This document shows, one piece after another, positions 15,660 through 24,543 of a DNA stretch of 64,000 bases. The position numbers and the translations under genes are program-made. The DNA is taken from contig NZ_JAKNQH010000001.1 of the NCBI RefSeq assembly GCF_022662305.1, positions 186,001-250,000 on the forward strand. Reading direction: 5' to 3'. This stretch comes from Sphingomonas sp. BAUL-RG-20F-R05-02 (lineage in GTDB: Bacteria > Pseudomonadota > Alphaproteobacteria > Sphingomonadales > Sphingomonadaceae). The stretch's first letter is position 1. Each line of letters begins with the position of its first letter. The notes under the pieces are model-generated. The model did not search any database. It was not told the DNA's origin and was given only the letters and a program-made list of their open reading frames with translations.

Positions 15660-16730
15660 CTATGGCTTTGCCGAAGCCGCCGCCGGATCAGTTAATGGGT
15701 CGTCCAGCGCGGTCGCCGGGGCCGCTTTAGGCTCGGGATTGGTGGTCGGCGCGGGTGCGGCTGCCGGATCGGCGAGCGGATCGCTCAACTGCGACGCGGT
15801 GGATGATTGCGTCTCGCCAACCGGGGCCGGGGCGGCGGGGTCAGTCAGCGGGTCGCTCATCGCCGCGGAAGGTTGCGCGGCCGCGCCGGCGGGATCGGCC
15901 AGCGGATCTTCCAGCGGTGTCGCGCCTGCGCCGTCGCCATGCCGAATCGCATACACCTCCGCGGCACGCGTCTGAAGGAATGCGGACCGCAGCGTCGCAT
16001 AGGGGTCGACCGCACCGCCGAGCAGCGCCTTCAGGTCGCCGTCCGCCTCTGCGCGCATATCAAGCCCGACCACTACGCCGGCCGGGATCTGATATTCCGC
16101 CCGATCGAACGGGAAGCCGATCGCCAGCGGCAGTACGGCGCCGTCCACCGGCGCGCTGCCGATGTCGCGAAAATCGCTCGGCCCGATGAAGGGCAGGAAC
16201 AGGTACGGGCCCGGACCGACCCCATAGCGGCCCAGCGTGTTGCCGAAGCCGTTGGAATGGTGTGGCAGGTCGAAGCCTTTGGTCTTGGCGACGTCGACCA
16301 GCCCGCCGACACCGATCGTAGAGTTGATCGCGAACCGACCCAGCGTCCGCACCGCGCGCTTGGGCTTTAATTGCAGCACGTCGTTCACGAACACCACCGG
16401 CTCGCCGATGTTCGAGAAGACGTGACGGATGCCGCTGCGCATGATCTTGGGGATGATCGTCTTGTACGCCATGGCGAGCGGGCGAAACAGCAAATGGTCG
16501 AAAAACTGATGCACCGAGAAAAGCTTGCGGTTGAGCTTCTCGAGCGGATCGCCCTTGAAATGCCCGCTACCGGCGGGCTTGACCACTGCGGATGCCGCCG
16601 CCGGCGCCAGCGGCGTCGGCGCGATCATCCGCGCGACCGGTGCCGCCGCCTGCTGTTGTGCCATCGCCATCGTCGGCATCATCAACGATGCCGCGAGCGC
16701 GAACGCGCTCGCCCCCCCGAAACCCCGCAT
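15660..16730 (-). CDS. mlaA: MlaA/VacJ family outer-membrane lipid asymmetry protein with repeat tail
   Basis: 356 aa. After a signal peptide (FALAASLMMPTMAMA-QQ) comes the MlaA core: FKGDPLEKLNRKLFSVHQFFD, IGEPVVFVNDVLQLKP, RFAINSTIGVGGLVDVA and GPYLFLPFIGPSDFRD, about residues 55-250. MlaA extracts mislocalised phospholipids from the outer leaflet of the outer membrane. There is no lipobox cysteine at the signal-peptide end, so unlike E. coli MlaA it should not be a lipoprotein. The last 80 residues are Ala/Pro-rich with four copies of a DPL(A/T)DPA unit. The ATG lies 5 nt after the hpnM stop, so the two are cotranscribed. Longer upstream readings are frame overlap with hpnM. Confidence 0.9.
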   Translation of the reverse strand: MRGFGGASAFALAASLMMPTMAMAQQQAAAPVARMIAPTPLAPAAASAVVKPAGSGHFKGDPLEKLNRKLFSVHQFFDHLLFRPLAMAYKTIIPKIMRSGIRHVFSNIGEPVVFVNDVLQLKPKRAVRTLGRFAINSTIGVGGLVDVAKTKGFDLPHHSNGFGNTLGRYGVGPGPYLFLPFIGPSDFRDIGSAPVDGAVLPLAIGFPFDRAEYQIPAGVVVGLDMRAEADGDLKALLGGAVDPYATLRSAFLQTRAAEVYAIRHGDGAGATPLEDPLADPAGAAAQPSAAMSDPLTDPAAPAPVGETQSSTASQLSDPLADPAAAPAPTTNPEPKAAPATALDDPLTDPAAASAKP

Positions 16731-16735
16731 GCGGA

Positions 16736-17350
16736 TCAGCGTGCCGCTTTGGCGGAAAGCTGGTCGAGGTGCGCAACCAACGCCTTTGCGCCGCCACGGG
16801 CGAGCACGCTGGCGAAATCGGATCGGCGGGTGGCGAGCTGACTTACCGAGTTCTGGTAATACACGTCGATGATCTTCCATTGGCCGCCGCTCTGGCGCAA
16901 GCGGTAGGCGATCGCGGTCGGACTGCCCGTCTTCGGCTCCAAGGTGGTGCGCACCAACTTGTCGCTGCCGCGCGTCTCGACGGCCGGTGCGATCTTGAAG
17001 CTTTCGCCCGACCAGCCGTCGAAATTGCCGGCATATTGCGCGATCGTCAGCTTGCGGATCGCCGCGACCAGCGCCGCCTGATCGGCAGGTGCGGTCGTCG
17101 TCCATGCCGAACCGATCGACAGCCGTGTCATCAGCGGGATATCGAACGCGCGGTCCACCACCGGGCCGATCTTTGCCGCACGGCCGGCGAACCCCATCGC
17201 CTTGCCGCCTTTCATGATCGCGAGCAGCCCGTCATCGAGCGCCTGGATCGGTGCGCCGGCCGGATCGGCGGTCTGCGCAGCCGCGGGCGCGGCAAGCGGG
17301 GCTACGGCGAGCAGCGCCGCCAGGCCAAGGAGGCGGGTCGTGGCAAGCAT
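16736..17350 (-). CDS. hpnM: HpnM / MlaC-family periplasmic lipid carrier
   Basis: 204 aa with a signal peptide (LLGLAALLAVAPLAAPAAA) and an MlaC/Ttg2D-like fold: RAFDIPLMTRLSIGSAW, RKLTIAQYAGNFDGWSGE and a C-terminal GGQWKIIDVYYQNSVSQLATRRSDFASVL block typical of the hopanoid-associated HpnM group. It should shuttle lipid between the MlaA-containing outer membrane and the inner membrane. Start chosen at ATG 17350, which has GGAG 6 nt upstream; GTG 17365 and ATG 17362 are in-frame alternatives with poorer sites. First gene of the hpnM-mlaA pair and divergent from ispH. No MlaFEDB ABC transporter genes are in the window. Confidence 0.88.
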   Translation of the reverse strand: MLATTRLLGLAALLAVAPLAAPAAAQTADPAGAPIQALDDGLLAIMKGGKAMGFAGRAAKIGPVVDRAFDIPLMTRLSIGSAWTTTAPADQAALVAAIRKLTIAQYAGNFDGWSGESFKIAPAVETRGSDKLVRTTLEPKTGSPTAIAYRLRQSGGQWKIIDVYYQNSVSQLATRRSDFASVLARGGAKALVAHLDQLSAKAAR

Positions 17351-17615
17351 CGGAAACTCCATCACGTTCGGGGAATTAGATAGGGCCGCGGTGGCCGATC
17401 GTAAGGGCCGCCGTTATCAGCGACAGGCCATTAGCACAAACCGCTGACGCGTGGCTGAACGGCCACACGGCGCCCGGTCGTTACGGGCCTGCCCTTTTTC
17501 CGCTTCAATTTTCGACCACACGTACACATATGCAATCACTAACGGCGGCAACGACACCGGGTCACAGTTTGGGCACGGCCTTGTCGGAACCGATCGATAC
17601 GGAAAGGACGGCGCC

Positions 17616-18575
17616 TTGCGCGTAATCTTGGCGAACCCGCGCGGATTTTGTGCGGGCGTAGTACGGGCGATCGAGATCGTCGAACGGGCGATCGACCGGT
17701 TCGGCGCACCGATCTACGTGCGTCACGAAATCGTGCACAACAAGCATGTCGTCGACACGTTGCGCCGCAAGGGCGCGGTGTTCGTCGAGGAACTGTCGGA
17801 GGTTCCCGCCGGCGCGATGACGGTGTTCAGCGCGCACGGCGTCGCGCGAACGGTCGAGGAGGAGGCAGCCGCGCGCGGTTTGCCGGTGCTTGATGCGACG
17901 TGCCCGCTCGTCACCAAAGTTCACATGCAGGGCAGGCGCTATGCCAAATCCGGCCGCACGCTCGTCCTTATCGGGCACGAGGGCCATGCCGAGGTGGTCG
18001 GCACCGTCGGGCAGGTCGATGCGCCGGTGCACCTCGTATCCTCGGCGGCGGCGGTAGCGGATCTGGATCTGCCCGACGATGCCGAGATCGCCTATATCAC
18101 CCAGACGACGCTGAGCGTGGACGACACCCGCTCGATAATCGCGGCGTTGAAGGCGCGCTTCCGCAACCTGATCGGCCCCGATGTGTCGGAGATCTGCTAC
18201 GCCACGCAGAATCGGCAGACTGCGGTGCGCGATCTGTGCCGTGTGGTCGATCTGCTGCTGGTGGTGGGGGCGGAGAACAGCTCTAACTCCAGCCGGCTGC
18301 GCGATCTCGGCATGGATGAAGGCCTGCCGAGTTATCTCGTCGCGGATGGCAGCGCGATTGACCCGGCGTGGTTCGATGGCGTGCAGACGATCGGCCTCAC
18401 CGCCGGTGCGTCCGCGCCCGACGAACTGGTCGACGATGTGATCGCCGCGCTGCGCCGGATCGGTCCGGTCGAGGTCAGCCAGCTCGACGGAATCGAAGAG
18501 ACACTGGAATTTGCCCTGCCGCGTGAGCTAAGAGGGCCGAAGACTACCGCCAGCCGCCCCGCGATGGCGAACTAG
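17616..18575 (+). CDS. ispH: 4-hydroxy-3-methylbut-2-enyl diphosphate reductase (IspH)
   Basis: Last step of the MEP pathway: reduces HMBPP to IPP and DMAPP with a 4Fe-4S cluster. All three cluster cysteines are present: C12 (PRGFCAGV), C96 ([11 protein letters not shown]) and C194 ([10 protein letters not shown]), as are the [10 protein letters not shown] and [11 protein letters not shown] motifs. The start is read as TTG 17616 because AAAGGAC sits 6-7 nt upstream and the protein then begins [14 protein letters not shown] as in the family; upstream in-frame residues have no family resemblance. 319 aa. It is 10 nt from hpnH and supplies the isoprene units used for squalene and hopanoids. This copy sits in the hopanoid locus; other copies elsewhere cannot be excluded. 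Confidence 0.95.
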   Translation: MRVILANPRGFCAGVVRAIEIVERAIDRFGAPIYVRHEIVHNKHVVDTLRRKGAVFVEELSEVPAGAMTVFSAHGVARTVEEEAAARGLPVLDATCPLVTKVHMQGRRYAKSGRTLVLIGHEGHAEVVGTVGQVDAPVHLVSSAAAVADLDLPDDAEIAYITQTTLSVDDTRSIIAALKARFRNLIGPDVSEICYATQNRQTAVRDLCRVVDLLLVVGAENSSNSSRLRDLGMDEGLPSYLVADGSAIDPAWFDGVQTIGLTAGASAPDELVDDVIAALRRIGPVEVSQLDGIEETLEFALPRELRGPKTTASRPAMAN

Positions 18576-18585
18576 GACACGATAT

Positions 18586-19731
18586 ATGAGCCTTCCGCTT
18601 CCCGCGCTCGCCCGCATCGGCAGCTATACGCTGCGCAAGCATATTGGCGGGGGTAAATATCCGCTCGTGCTGATGCTGGAGCCGCTGCTGCGCTGCAACC
18701 TTGCCTGCCCCGGCTGCGGCAAGATCGACTATCCTGACGCGATCCTCAACCAGCGCCTGAGCTACGAGCAGTGCATGGAGGCGATCGACGACTGCGGTGC
18801 GCCAGCCGTCTCGATCGCCGGTGGTGAGCCGCTGCTGCATCGCGACATGCCGCGCATCGTCGAAGGCTATATCGCGAAGAAAAAGTTCGTGATCCTGTGC
18901 ACTAACGCACTGCTGCTCAAGAAGAAGATCAACGACTACAAGCCGTCAAACTTCTTTACCTGGTCGATCCATCTCGATGGCGACAAGGGCATGCACGATC
19001 ACGCGGTCGATCAGGACGGCACCTACGAGGTCGCGGTCGAGGCGATCGAACTGGCGAAGTCGAAGGGCTTCCGCGTGCAGGTCAACTGCACGGTGTTCGA
19101 CGGCGCCGACCCGGCACGACTCGCGTCATTCTTCGACGAGATGGAAAAGCGTGGTATCGAAATCACGCTCTCGCCTGGATATTCCTACGAGCGCGCTGCG
19201 GACCAGGAGCACTTCCTGACCCGCGAACGCACCAAGACCTTCTTCCGTGACGTGTTCCGGCGCGGTGACGGCGGCAAGGCGTGGACCTTCACCAACTCGC
19301 CGCTCTTCCTCGATTTCCTCGCCGGCAACCGCTCGTACGAATGCACGCCGTGGTCGATGCCGCTGCGCACCGTGTTCGGCTGGCAGAAGCCCTGCTACCT
19401 CGTCGGCGAAGGCTATGTGCCGACCTTCTCGGAACTGATGGAAGGTACCGACTGGGATCAGTACGGCGTCGGCAAGTACGAGAAATGCTCGAACTGCATG
19501 GTGCATTGCGGATTCGAGGGTACTGCGGCAAGCGAGTCGATCCGCAATCCGCTCGCGATGTTCAACGTCGGCCGCAAGGGCATCCGCACCGAAGGGCCGA
19601 TGGCGCCCGACATCGATCTGTCGCGTGCCCGTCCTGCCGAGGACGTCCACTCGACCCATGTCGAGCGTGAGTTGGCGAAGATCCAGGCGGCGGACCCGAC
19701 CGGCTTCAAGCGGGTGCAGAAGGTCGCCTGA
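18586..19731 (+). CDS. hpnH: Adenosyl-hopene transferase HpnH (radical SAM)
   Basis: 381 aa. Adds the 5'-deoxyadenosyl group to diploptene, giving the first C35 intermediate on the way to adenosylhopane. The radical-SAM cluster motif is C37-x3-C41-x2-C44 (RCNLACPGCGK), followed by the GGEPLL SAM-binding motif and the family's WSIHLDG. A C-terminal Cys-containing block (KCSNCMVHCGFEG) is characteristic of HpnH. It directly follows ispH on the same strand. HpnG, acting on the HpnH product, is encoded convergently just downstream. Confidence 0.96.
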   Translation: MSLPLPALARIGSYTLRKHIGGGKYPLVLMLEPLLRCNLACPGCGKIDYPDAILNQRLSYEQCMEAIDDCGAPAVSIAGGEPLLHRDMPRIVEGYIAKKKFVILCTNALLLKKKINDYKPSNFFTWSIHLDGDKGMHDHAVDQDGTYEVAVEAIELAKSKGFRVQVNCTVFDGADPARLASFFDEMEKRGIEITLSPGYSYERAADQEHFLTRERTKTFFRDVFRRGDGGKAWTFTNSPLFLDFLAGNRSYECTPWSMPLRTVFGWQKPCYLVGEGYVPTFSELMEGTDWDQYGVGKYEKCSNCMVHCGFEGTAASESIRNPLAMFNVGRKGIRTEGPMAPDIDLSRARPAEDVHSTHVERELAKIQAADPTGFKRVQKVA

Positions 19732-19735
19732 TAGC

Positions 19736-19768
19736 GACGGCCCGCCCCTTCGAGGTCGGGCCGCCGTC
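19736..19768. terminator. Hairpin between convergent hpnH and hpnG
   Basis: A 7-bp stem CGGCCCG (19738-19744) / CGGGCCG (19757-19763) with a 12-nt loop lies 6 nt after the hpnH stop. Flanking GAC/GTC could extend it with a bulge. No U-tract of note follows, so it may be a weak or Rho-assisted terminator. Confidence 0.3.
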
Positions 19769-19826
19769 TTGCCGGTCGGTTGGGATTGGCCGGTTCCCAA
19801 AAGTCCCGAACGATGACGGGGCGGCG

Positions 19827-20501
19827 CTAAGCCCGATCCCGCTCTTCTCCTCCGACATCACCCAGCGCCGCCCAGCTCCGCGATAGCGCGCTGAACGCCC
19901 GCCCGGCATCTCGTCCGGTACGGACCAGCGCGCGCATCTGCGTGGGGCGCCGCGCGAGCGATGCCAGCACCTTGCCAAGCGCCATGCCGCCATCTGGCTT
20001 CATGCCCACCAGCGCGGCGGGCGGCAGGACATGGTCGGCACCGTCGGAGATCGCGCGGATGATCGCGAACGGCAGCGCATGACGCGCCGCCACGCGCGCG
20101 GCGATGTGCGATTCCATATCGACAGCGATCGCCCCGGTGCTGCTACGAAGCGCATGCTTCTGGTCGAGCGTGGCGGCGATCGTGTCGCTACCCGCAATCG
20201 TGCCGACATGCGCCCCGGGCAGACGCGCGCGTAGTGCTTCCACCAACGTGCTCTCCCGGCCACTGCTTGACCCGGAGGCGGCGAGCGTACCGATTACCAC
20301 GTCCCCCGGCCGCAACGCCGGGTCGAGCCCGCCCGCGACCCCGCTCGACACCACACCTGAGAACGGTCCGAAGGTGGCGATCGCATCTTCGAGCAGCGCC
20401 TCAAGCCGCGCGGGATCGCCGCCACCTGCGAGCGGGATCACACCCACCCGTCGGATGATCCCCGCCTCGCGCGTCAGCCCGCAGGCGACGAGCAGCGTCA
20501 C
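19827..20501 (-). CDS. hpnG: Adenosylhopane nucleoside phosphorylase HpnG
   Basis: 224 aa, purine-nucleoside-phosphorylase/MTA-phosphorylase fold: GVVSSGVAGGLDPALRPGDVV, IAVDMESHIAARVAARH (the ribose/base-binding Glu of the family) and AIIRAISDGADH. HpnG removes adenine from adenosylhopane to give phosphoribosylhopane or ribosylhopane. GTG start overlaps the squalene-hopene cyclase stop (GTGA), making it the last gene of the hpnABCDEFG run. The longer reading upstream overlaps hpnF out of frame and is not used. Confidence 0.92.
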   Translation of the reverse strand: MTLLVACGLTREAGIIRRVGVIPLAGGGDPARLEALLEDAIATFGPFSGVVSSGVAGGLDPALRPGDVVIGTLAASGSSSGRESTLVEALRARLPGAHVGTIAGSDTIAATLDQKHALRSSTGAIAVDMESHIAARVAARHALPFAIIRAISDGADHVLPPAALVGMKPDGGMALGKVLASLARRPTQMRALVRTGRDAGRAFSALSRSWAALGDVGGEERDRA

Positions 20502-22444
20502 ATCCCCACCGACACGCGCCGTTGGTTGGAGCGCTTCAGATTGCGGTACCGCGCCAGCGCCCACAGCGGGAAATACTTGGGGTAGCCGTGGTATCGCAGG
20601 TAAAACACGCGCGGGAAACCACCGCCGGTATACATCTCCTGTCCCCACAGACCGTCCGCATCCTGCGTCTCCGCGAGGTAGCGCACGCCGCGATCCACCG
20701 CCGCACCGTCGACCTCACCCGCCGCCATCAGCGCGAGCAATGCCCAGCCGGTCTGCGATGCGGTGGAGGGGGCGGGGGTGTGGCCCCGGTAGGCAAGATC
20801 GTAACTGTCGCAATCCTCGCCCCAGCCGCCATCCGCGTTCTGGATCGTGACCAGCCACGCCACCGCCTTGCGCACCATCGCCGATTGCGGGTCGACGCCG
20901 GCGGCGTTCAGCGCGCACAGCACCGACCATGTACCGTAGATGTAGTTCACCCCCCAGCGCCCGAACCAGCTCCCTTCCGGCATCTGTTCGCGCTCCAGAA
21001 AGTCGAGCGCCTCGGCCATGCGAGGCGTGTCGAGCGGTTCGCCCAATTGGCCGAGCATCGACACCACCCGCGCCGACACGTCGCTGGTCGGCGGATCGAG
21101 CAGCGCGCCGTGATCTGCGAAGGGGATGTTGTTGAGATAATGATGGTGGTTGTCGGCATCGAACGCGCCCCAGCCGCCGCCCTTGCTCTGCAAGCCGACC
21201 GTCCACTCGACGGCGCGGTCCACCGCCATGCGGTAATCCGCGCCGGACCGCGCAGCGGCCCGGTCCATCGCCATCACCACCACGGCGGTATCGTCGAGAT
21301 CGGGGTAATGCGCGTTGTTATACTGGAACGCCCAGCCGCCCGGACGGACGTCCGGCCGCACATCCGCCCAATCGCCCTTCACATCGAGCACCTGTAACGG
21401 CCGCAGCCATTCCAGCGCCGCATCGGCACGCGCCTCGTTCTCCGCGCCGCCCGCCTCCAGCATCGCGTGCGCGGCAAGTGCCGTATCCCACACCGGGGAG
21501 ACGCACGGCTGGCAATACGCCTCGTCGTCCTTGACGACGAGCAGCTTCTCGACCGACTGTCGCGCGATCGCACGGTGCGGATGATCCTCCGGATAGCCGA
21601 GGCAATCGAACATCATCAGACTGTTCGCCATTGCCGGGTAGATCGCGCCGAGACCATCCTCACCGTTCAGCCGCTCGACGGTAAAGTCGACACAGGCCTG
21701 GATGGCGCGTTCGCGTGTGCGCTTCGGCCAGAGCCGGTCGACACCCTTCAGCACCACGTCAAGCCCGTTGAAGAACGCCGTCCATACCCGCTTGGTCTCG
21801 GCGGCCTTGCTCTCCGGGGGCTTTGGCGTGCCGGTGTAGAGTTCGTCGACCTTGATACCGCGCGGGTTGCGCGCCAGCGGCCGCTTTACCGACAGGACCA
21901 GCAGGGGAACAATAACGGTGCGCGCCCAGTACGACATCTTTGACAGATGCACTGGAAACCAGCGCGGCAGCAGGATCAGTTCGACGGGCAGGGTAGGAAC
22001 CGCCGACCACGGTCCGGCCCCGAACAACGCAAGCTGAATGCGCGTGAATACGTTGGCCGCCTCCGCACCGCCTGCCGCCAGGATCGCGGCCCGCGCCGAC
22101 GCCATATGTGGCGCGTCAATGTCGTCGCCGATCATCTTCAGCGCGTAATAGGCCTTGATGGTCGCGCTGACGTCGAACGCGCCGCCGTGGAACAGCGGCC
22201 AGCCGTGATGCGCCCCCTGGATGCGGCGTAGGTAACGGCCGATCTTCGCCTCGAGATCGACCGCGCGCGGCTCGCCGAGATAGTGGCGCAGCAGCACATA
22301 TTCGGCCGGGATCGTCGCGTCGGCCTCGAGCTCGAACACCCAATGCCCGTCCGCCTTCTGCGCGGCGGCAAGTGCCTCCGCCGCGCGGCTGGTGGCGCGG
22401 TCCGCAAGCGTGACGAGGTCGGGCGTTTCTAAAACGGTAGCCAT
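20498..22444 (-). CDS. shc: Squalene-hopene cyclase (HpnF/Shc)
   Basis: 648 aa, full length for the family. Cyclises squalene to hopene/diplopterol at the inner membrane. The proton-donating DxDD motif is D382-L-D-D385 (YPDLDDTAVVV). Several QW repeats are visible (QKADGHWVFEL; QSKGGGWGAFDADN; QNADGGWGEDCDSY; TQDADGLWGQEMYTGG). ATG start lies 9 nt after the hpnE stop. Its products feed HpnH (encoded on the opposite strand nearby). It is the committed step linking the squalene genes upstream to the side-chain genes around it. Confidence 0.97.
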   Translation of the reverse strand: MATVLETPDLVTLADRATSRAAEALAAAQKADGHWVFELEADATIPAEYVLLRHYLGEPRAVDLEAKIGRYLRRIQGAHHGWPLFHGGAFDVSATIKAYYALKMIGDDIDAPHMASARAAILAAGGAEAANVFTRIQLALFGAGPWSAVPTLPVELILLPRWFPVHLSKMSYWARTVIVPLLVLSVKRPLARNPRGIKVDELYTGTPKPPESKAAETKRVWTAFFNGLDVVLKGVDRLWPKRTRERAIQACVDFTVERLNGEDGLGAIYPAMANSLMMFDCLGYPEDHPHRAIARQSVEKLLVVKDDEAYCQPCVSPVWDTALAAHAMLEAGGAENEARADAALEWLRPLQVLDVKGDWADVRPDVRPGGWAFQYNNAHYPDLDDTAVVVMAMDRAAARSGADYRMAVDRAVEWTVGLQSKGGGWGAFDADNHHHYLNNIPFADHGALLDPPTSDVSARVVSMLGQLGEPLDTPRMAEALDFLEREQMPEGSWFGRWGVNYIYGTWSVLCALNAAGVDPQSAMVRKAVAWLVTIQNADGGWGEDCDSYDLAYRGHTPAPSTASQTGWALLALMAAGEVDGAAVDRGVRYLAETQDADGLWGQEMYTGGGFPRVFYLRYHGYPKYFPLWALARYRNLKRSNQRRVSVGM

Positions 22445-22453
22445 GATGCGCGC

Positions 22454-23707
22454 CTATATCAGCCGCGCGGCCTGCGCCAAGCGCGCGGCAGTCACGCCGG
22501 ATTGCAGCGCGCCCTCGATGGTGGAGGGCAGGCCGGTCTGCGTCCAGTCGCCGGCGAGGAACAGGTTACGCCAGCGGGTCGCCGCAGGTGGGCGGCGGCG
22601 TTCCTGATGCGGTGTCGCGGCGAAGGTGGCGCGTTTTTCCTTCACGATCTGCCACCGGGGCAGCTCGGGCGGAAGGTTATGGATCGCGGCGATGTCTGCC
22701 CAGAACGCGGCGGCGAGTTCGGCGCGATCGGTGTCGATCATGTGATCGGCCGCACTCACCGTCACCGACAGGCGGTCCGAAAAGGCGAAAATCCACTCCG
22801 CTGTGCCACCGATCACGCCGATCATCGGCGTCGCACCGGCGGGCGGCACATAGGCGAAGTGGGCGTTGACGATCGCGCGGTAATCGTTGGGCACGGTCAG
22901 GTCCGGCACGAGCGTTTCCGCGATCCACGGCGGCACCGCTAGGATGACCGTCTCGTCCGATGCGACCGCTTCCTCGCCGCCGCCGAAATCGAGTGCGACC
23001 ACGCGATCGTTCTCGAAACGGAGCGTACGCAGGCGCTGCTTCAGCGTGACGCTGGTGTGGTTACGCGCGAGCCAATCGAGCGCGGGATCGACGAAGGCGG
23101 CGGTAAGCGTCGGCTCGGCGATCCGCGGGCGCATTGCGTGGCCACCGCGCCCGAGCGTCTGGTTGATGATCGCGGCGGTCAGCGTCGCGTCGCCCTCCGC
23201 GGGCGCGGTGTTGAGCGCGGCAAGCAGCACCGGTTCGAGCAGCCGATCCCATAGCACGCCATGCGTATCGGTACGGTCGGCGACGGTCTGGCCCGGTGCT
23301 GCCCGGGTCAGCGCGGCGAGTCGCAAATAGTCGGTCGCGCGCGTGCCGGGCACACGCCGTGCCTTTGAAAAGATCCACCACGGCAGCCGCCCTTTGCTTG
23401 GACGGAAGCGCCATCGCTCGCCGGTGCGGCGGTCGGCAAAGGTGAATTCGGCCTGGTCCGGTCCGGCGAGGCGCTCGCTCGCGCCGATCGTGGCGAGGTA
23501 ACCCGCCACCGCCGCGTTGCCCGACAGGACGAGGTGGTTACCGTTGTCGATCACCCGGTCGAGTTGCGGGTCGTGGTAGCTGCGGCAACGCCCGCCCGCC
23601 TGCGCCGCGCCGTCCGAAACCGTCACGCTGAACCCGGCGCGCGTCAGCTCGACCGCCGCCGACAGCCCCGCCATGCCGGCGCCGATTACGCGCGCGCGGC
23701 GGCTCAC
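22454..23707 (-). CDS. hpnE: Hydroxysqualene dehydroxylase / squalene-associated FAD-dependent desaturase HpnE
   Basis: 417 aa. An N-terminal FAD-binding Rossmann motif (VIGAGMAGLSAAVELTRAGFSVTV) and GGRCRSYHD identify a carotenoid-desaturase-like flavoprotein; the C-terminal FLAGDWTQTGLPSTIEGALQSG is the second FAD motif. HpnE reduces hydroxysqualene to squalene. GTG start overlaps the hpnD stop (GTGA), so HpnC, D and E are translated together. A longer upstream frame is hpnD shadow. Confidence 0.94.
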   Translation of the reverse strand: MSRRARVIGAGMAGLSAAVELTRAGFSVTVSDGAAQAGGRCRSYHDPQLDRVIDNGNHLVLSGNAAVAGYLATIGASERLAGPDQAEFTFADRRTGERWRFRPSKGRLPWWIFSKARRVPGTRATDYLRLAALTRAAPGQTVADRTDTHGVLWDRLLEPVLLAALNTAPAEGDATLTAAIINQTLGRGGHAMRPRIAEPTLTAAFVDPALDWLARNHTSVTLKQRLRTLRFENDRVVALDFGGGEEAVASDETVILAVPPWIAETLVPDLTVPNDYRAIVNAHFAYVPPAGATPMIGVIGGTAEWIFAFSDRLSVTVSAADHMIDTDRAELAAAFWADIAAIHNLPPELPRWQIVKEKRATFAATPHQERRRPPAATRWRNLFLAGDWTQTGLPSTIEGALQSGVTAARLAQAARLI

Positions 23708-24543
23708 CGGAACATCCAAAGCCGCAACGCGGTGAGGATCAGCGTGGGCTTGTTGGTGCGGATGCGCGTGCGCGGCGGCGTCCAACCGGTCTGCTCCATC
23801 CGCGTCAGCATCGGGGCGTAGACCGCCGCCATCAGGCGCGGTGCGATCAGGTGTCCGCGCGGGCGCTTGGCGAGGATTGCGTTCGCCTCCGCATAATGGC
23901 CGTGCGCGAGCGTCGCCAGCGGCCGGCATGCGGCGTCGATGCGAGGATGGTTCACCACCTGCAGCGGGGTGGTGAACGGGATGTCGGCGGCGGTGAGATG
24001 CTCGCCCGCCAGATAGACGCGGCCGATCGCGGCATCCTCGTCGATATCACGCAGTATGTTGGTGAATTGCAGCGCCCGGCCGAGATGGTGCGACAGCTTT
24101 ACGCCGGTTTCCCGCTCCATCCCGAAGATGTTGACCGACAGCCGCCCCACCGCCGAGGCCACCCGGTCGCAATACAGATCGAGCGTCTCGAACGGTACCC
24201 AGCGCACGTCCGCCTCGACGTCCATCGCCATGCCGTCGATCACCGCGAGGAAATCATCCTGTTGCAGGTCGAACCGGCGCACCGCCTCCGCCACGATCAC
24301 CGCCTGGCCGGGCTCACGTCCGGCATAAAGCGCGGCGATATCGCTGCGCCATTGCTCCAGAGCGACGGCGCGGCTGGCGCGGTCGCCCTGCTGGTCGTCA
24401 GCGATATCGTCGACCGCGCGGCAGAAGGCATAGACCGCGTACATCGCCTCGCGCTCGGGCCTGGGCAGCACGCGCATGCCGGCGTAGAAGCTGCTGCCGG
24501 ACACTTGCGATTGCAGCGAAGCGGGGGTGTTCTTGGCGTTCAT
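23704..24543 (-). CDS. hpnD: Presqualene diphosphate synthase HpnD
   Basis: 279 aa, all-alpha trans-isoprenyl (squalene/phytoene synthase) fold. The two metal-binding acid motifs are AVDDIADD near residue 50 and NILRDIDEDA near residue 160; YAVYAFCRAVD and GRVYLAGE flank them. HpnD condenses two farnesyl diphosphates to presqualene diphosphate. ATG overlaps the hpnC stop by 4 nt and its own stop overlaps hpnE. HpnC and HpnD are paralogues of equal length here (279 aa each). The D label is based on order and on the YAVYAFCRAVDDIADD block. Confidence 0.92.
   Translation of the reverse strand: MNAKNTPASLQSQVSGSSFYAGMRVLPRPEREAMYAVYAFCRAVDDIADDQQGDRASRAVALEQWRSDIAALYAGREPGQAVIVAEAVRRFDLQQDDFLAVIDGMAMDVEADVRWVPFETLDLYCDRVASAVGRLSVNIFGMERETGVKLSHHLGRALQFTNILRDIDEDAAIGRVYLAGEHLTAADIPFTTPLQVVNHPRIDAACRPLATLAHGHYAEANAILAKRPRGHLIAPRLMAAVYAPMLTRMEQTGWTPPRTRIRTNKPTLILTALRLWMFR

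Noticed and set aside
15900..15990. DPL(A/T)DPA coding repeats as a CRISPR or DNA repeat array
   Set aside because: The repetition is at protein level inside mlaA with variable spacing; there are no regular spacers.
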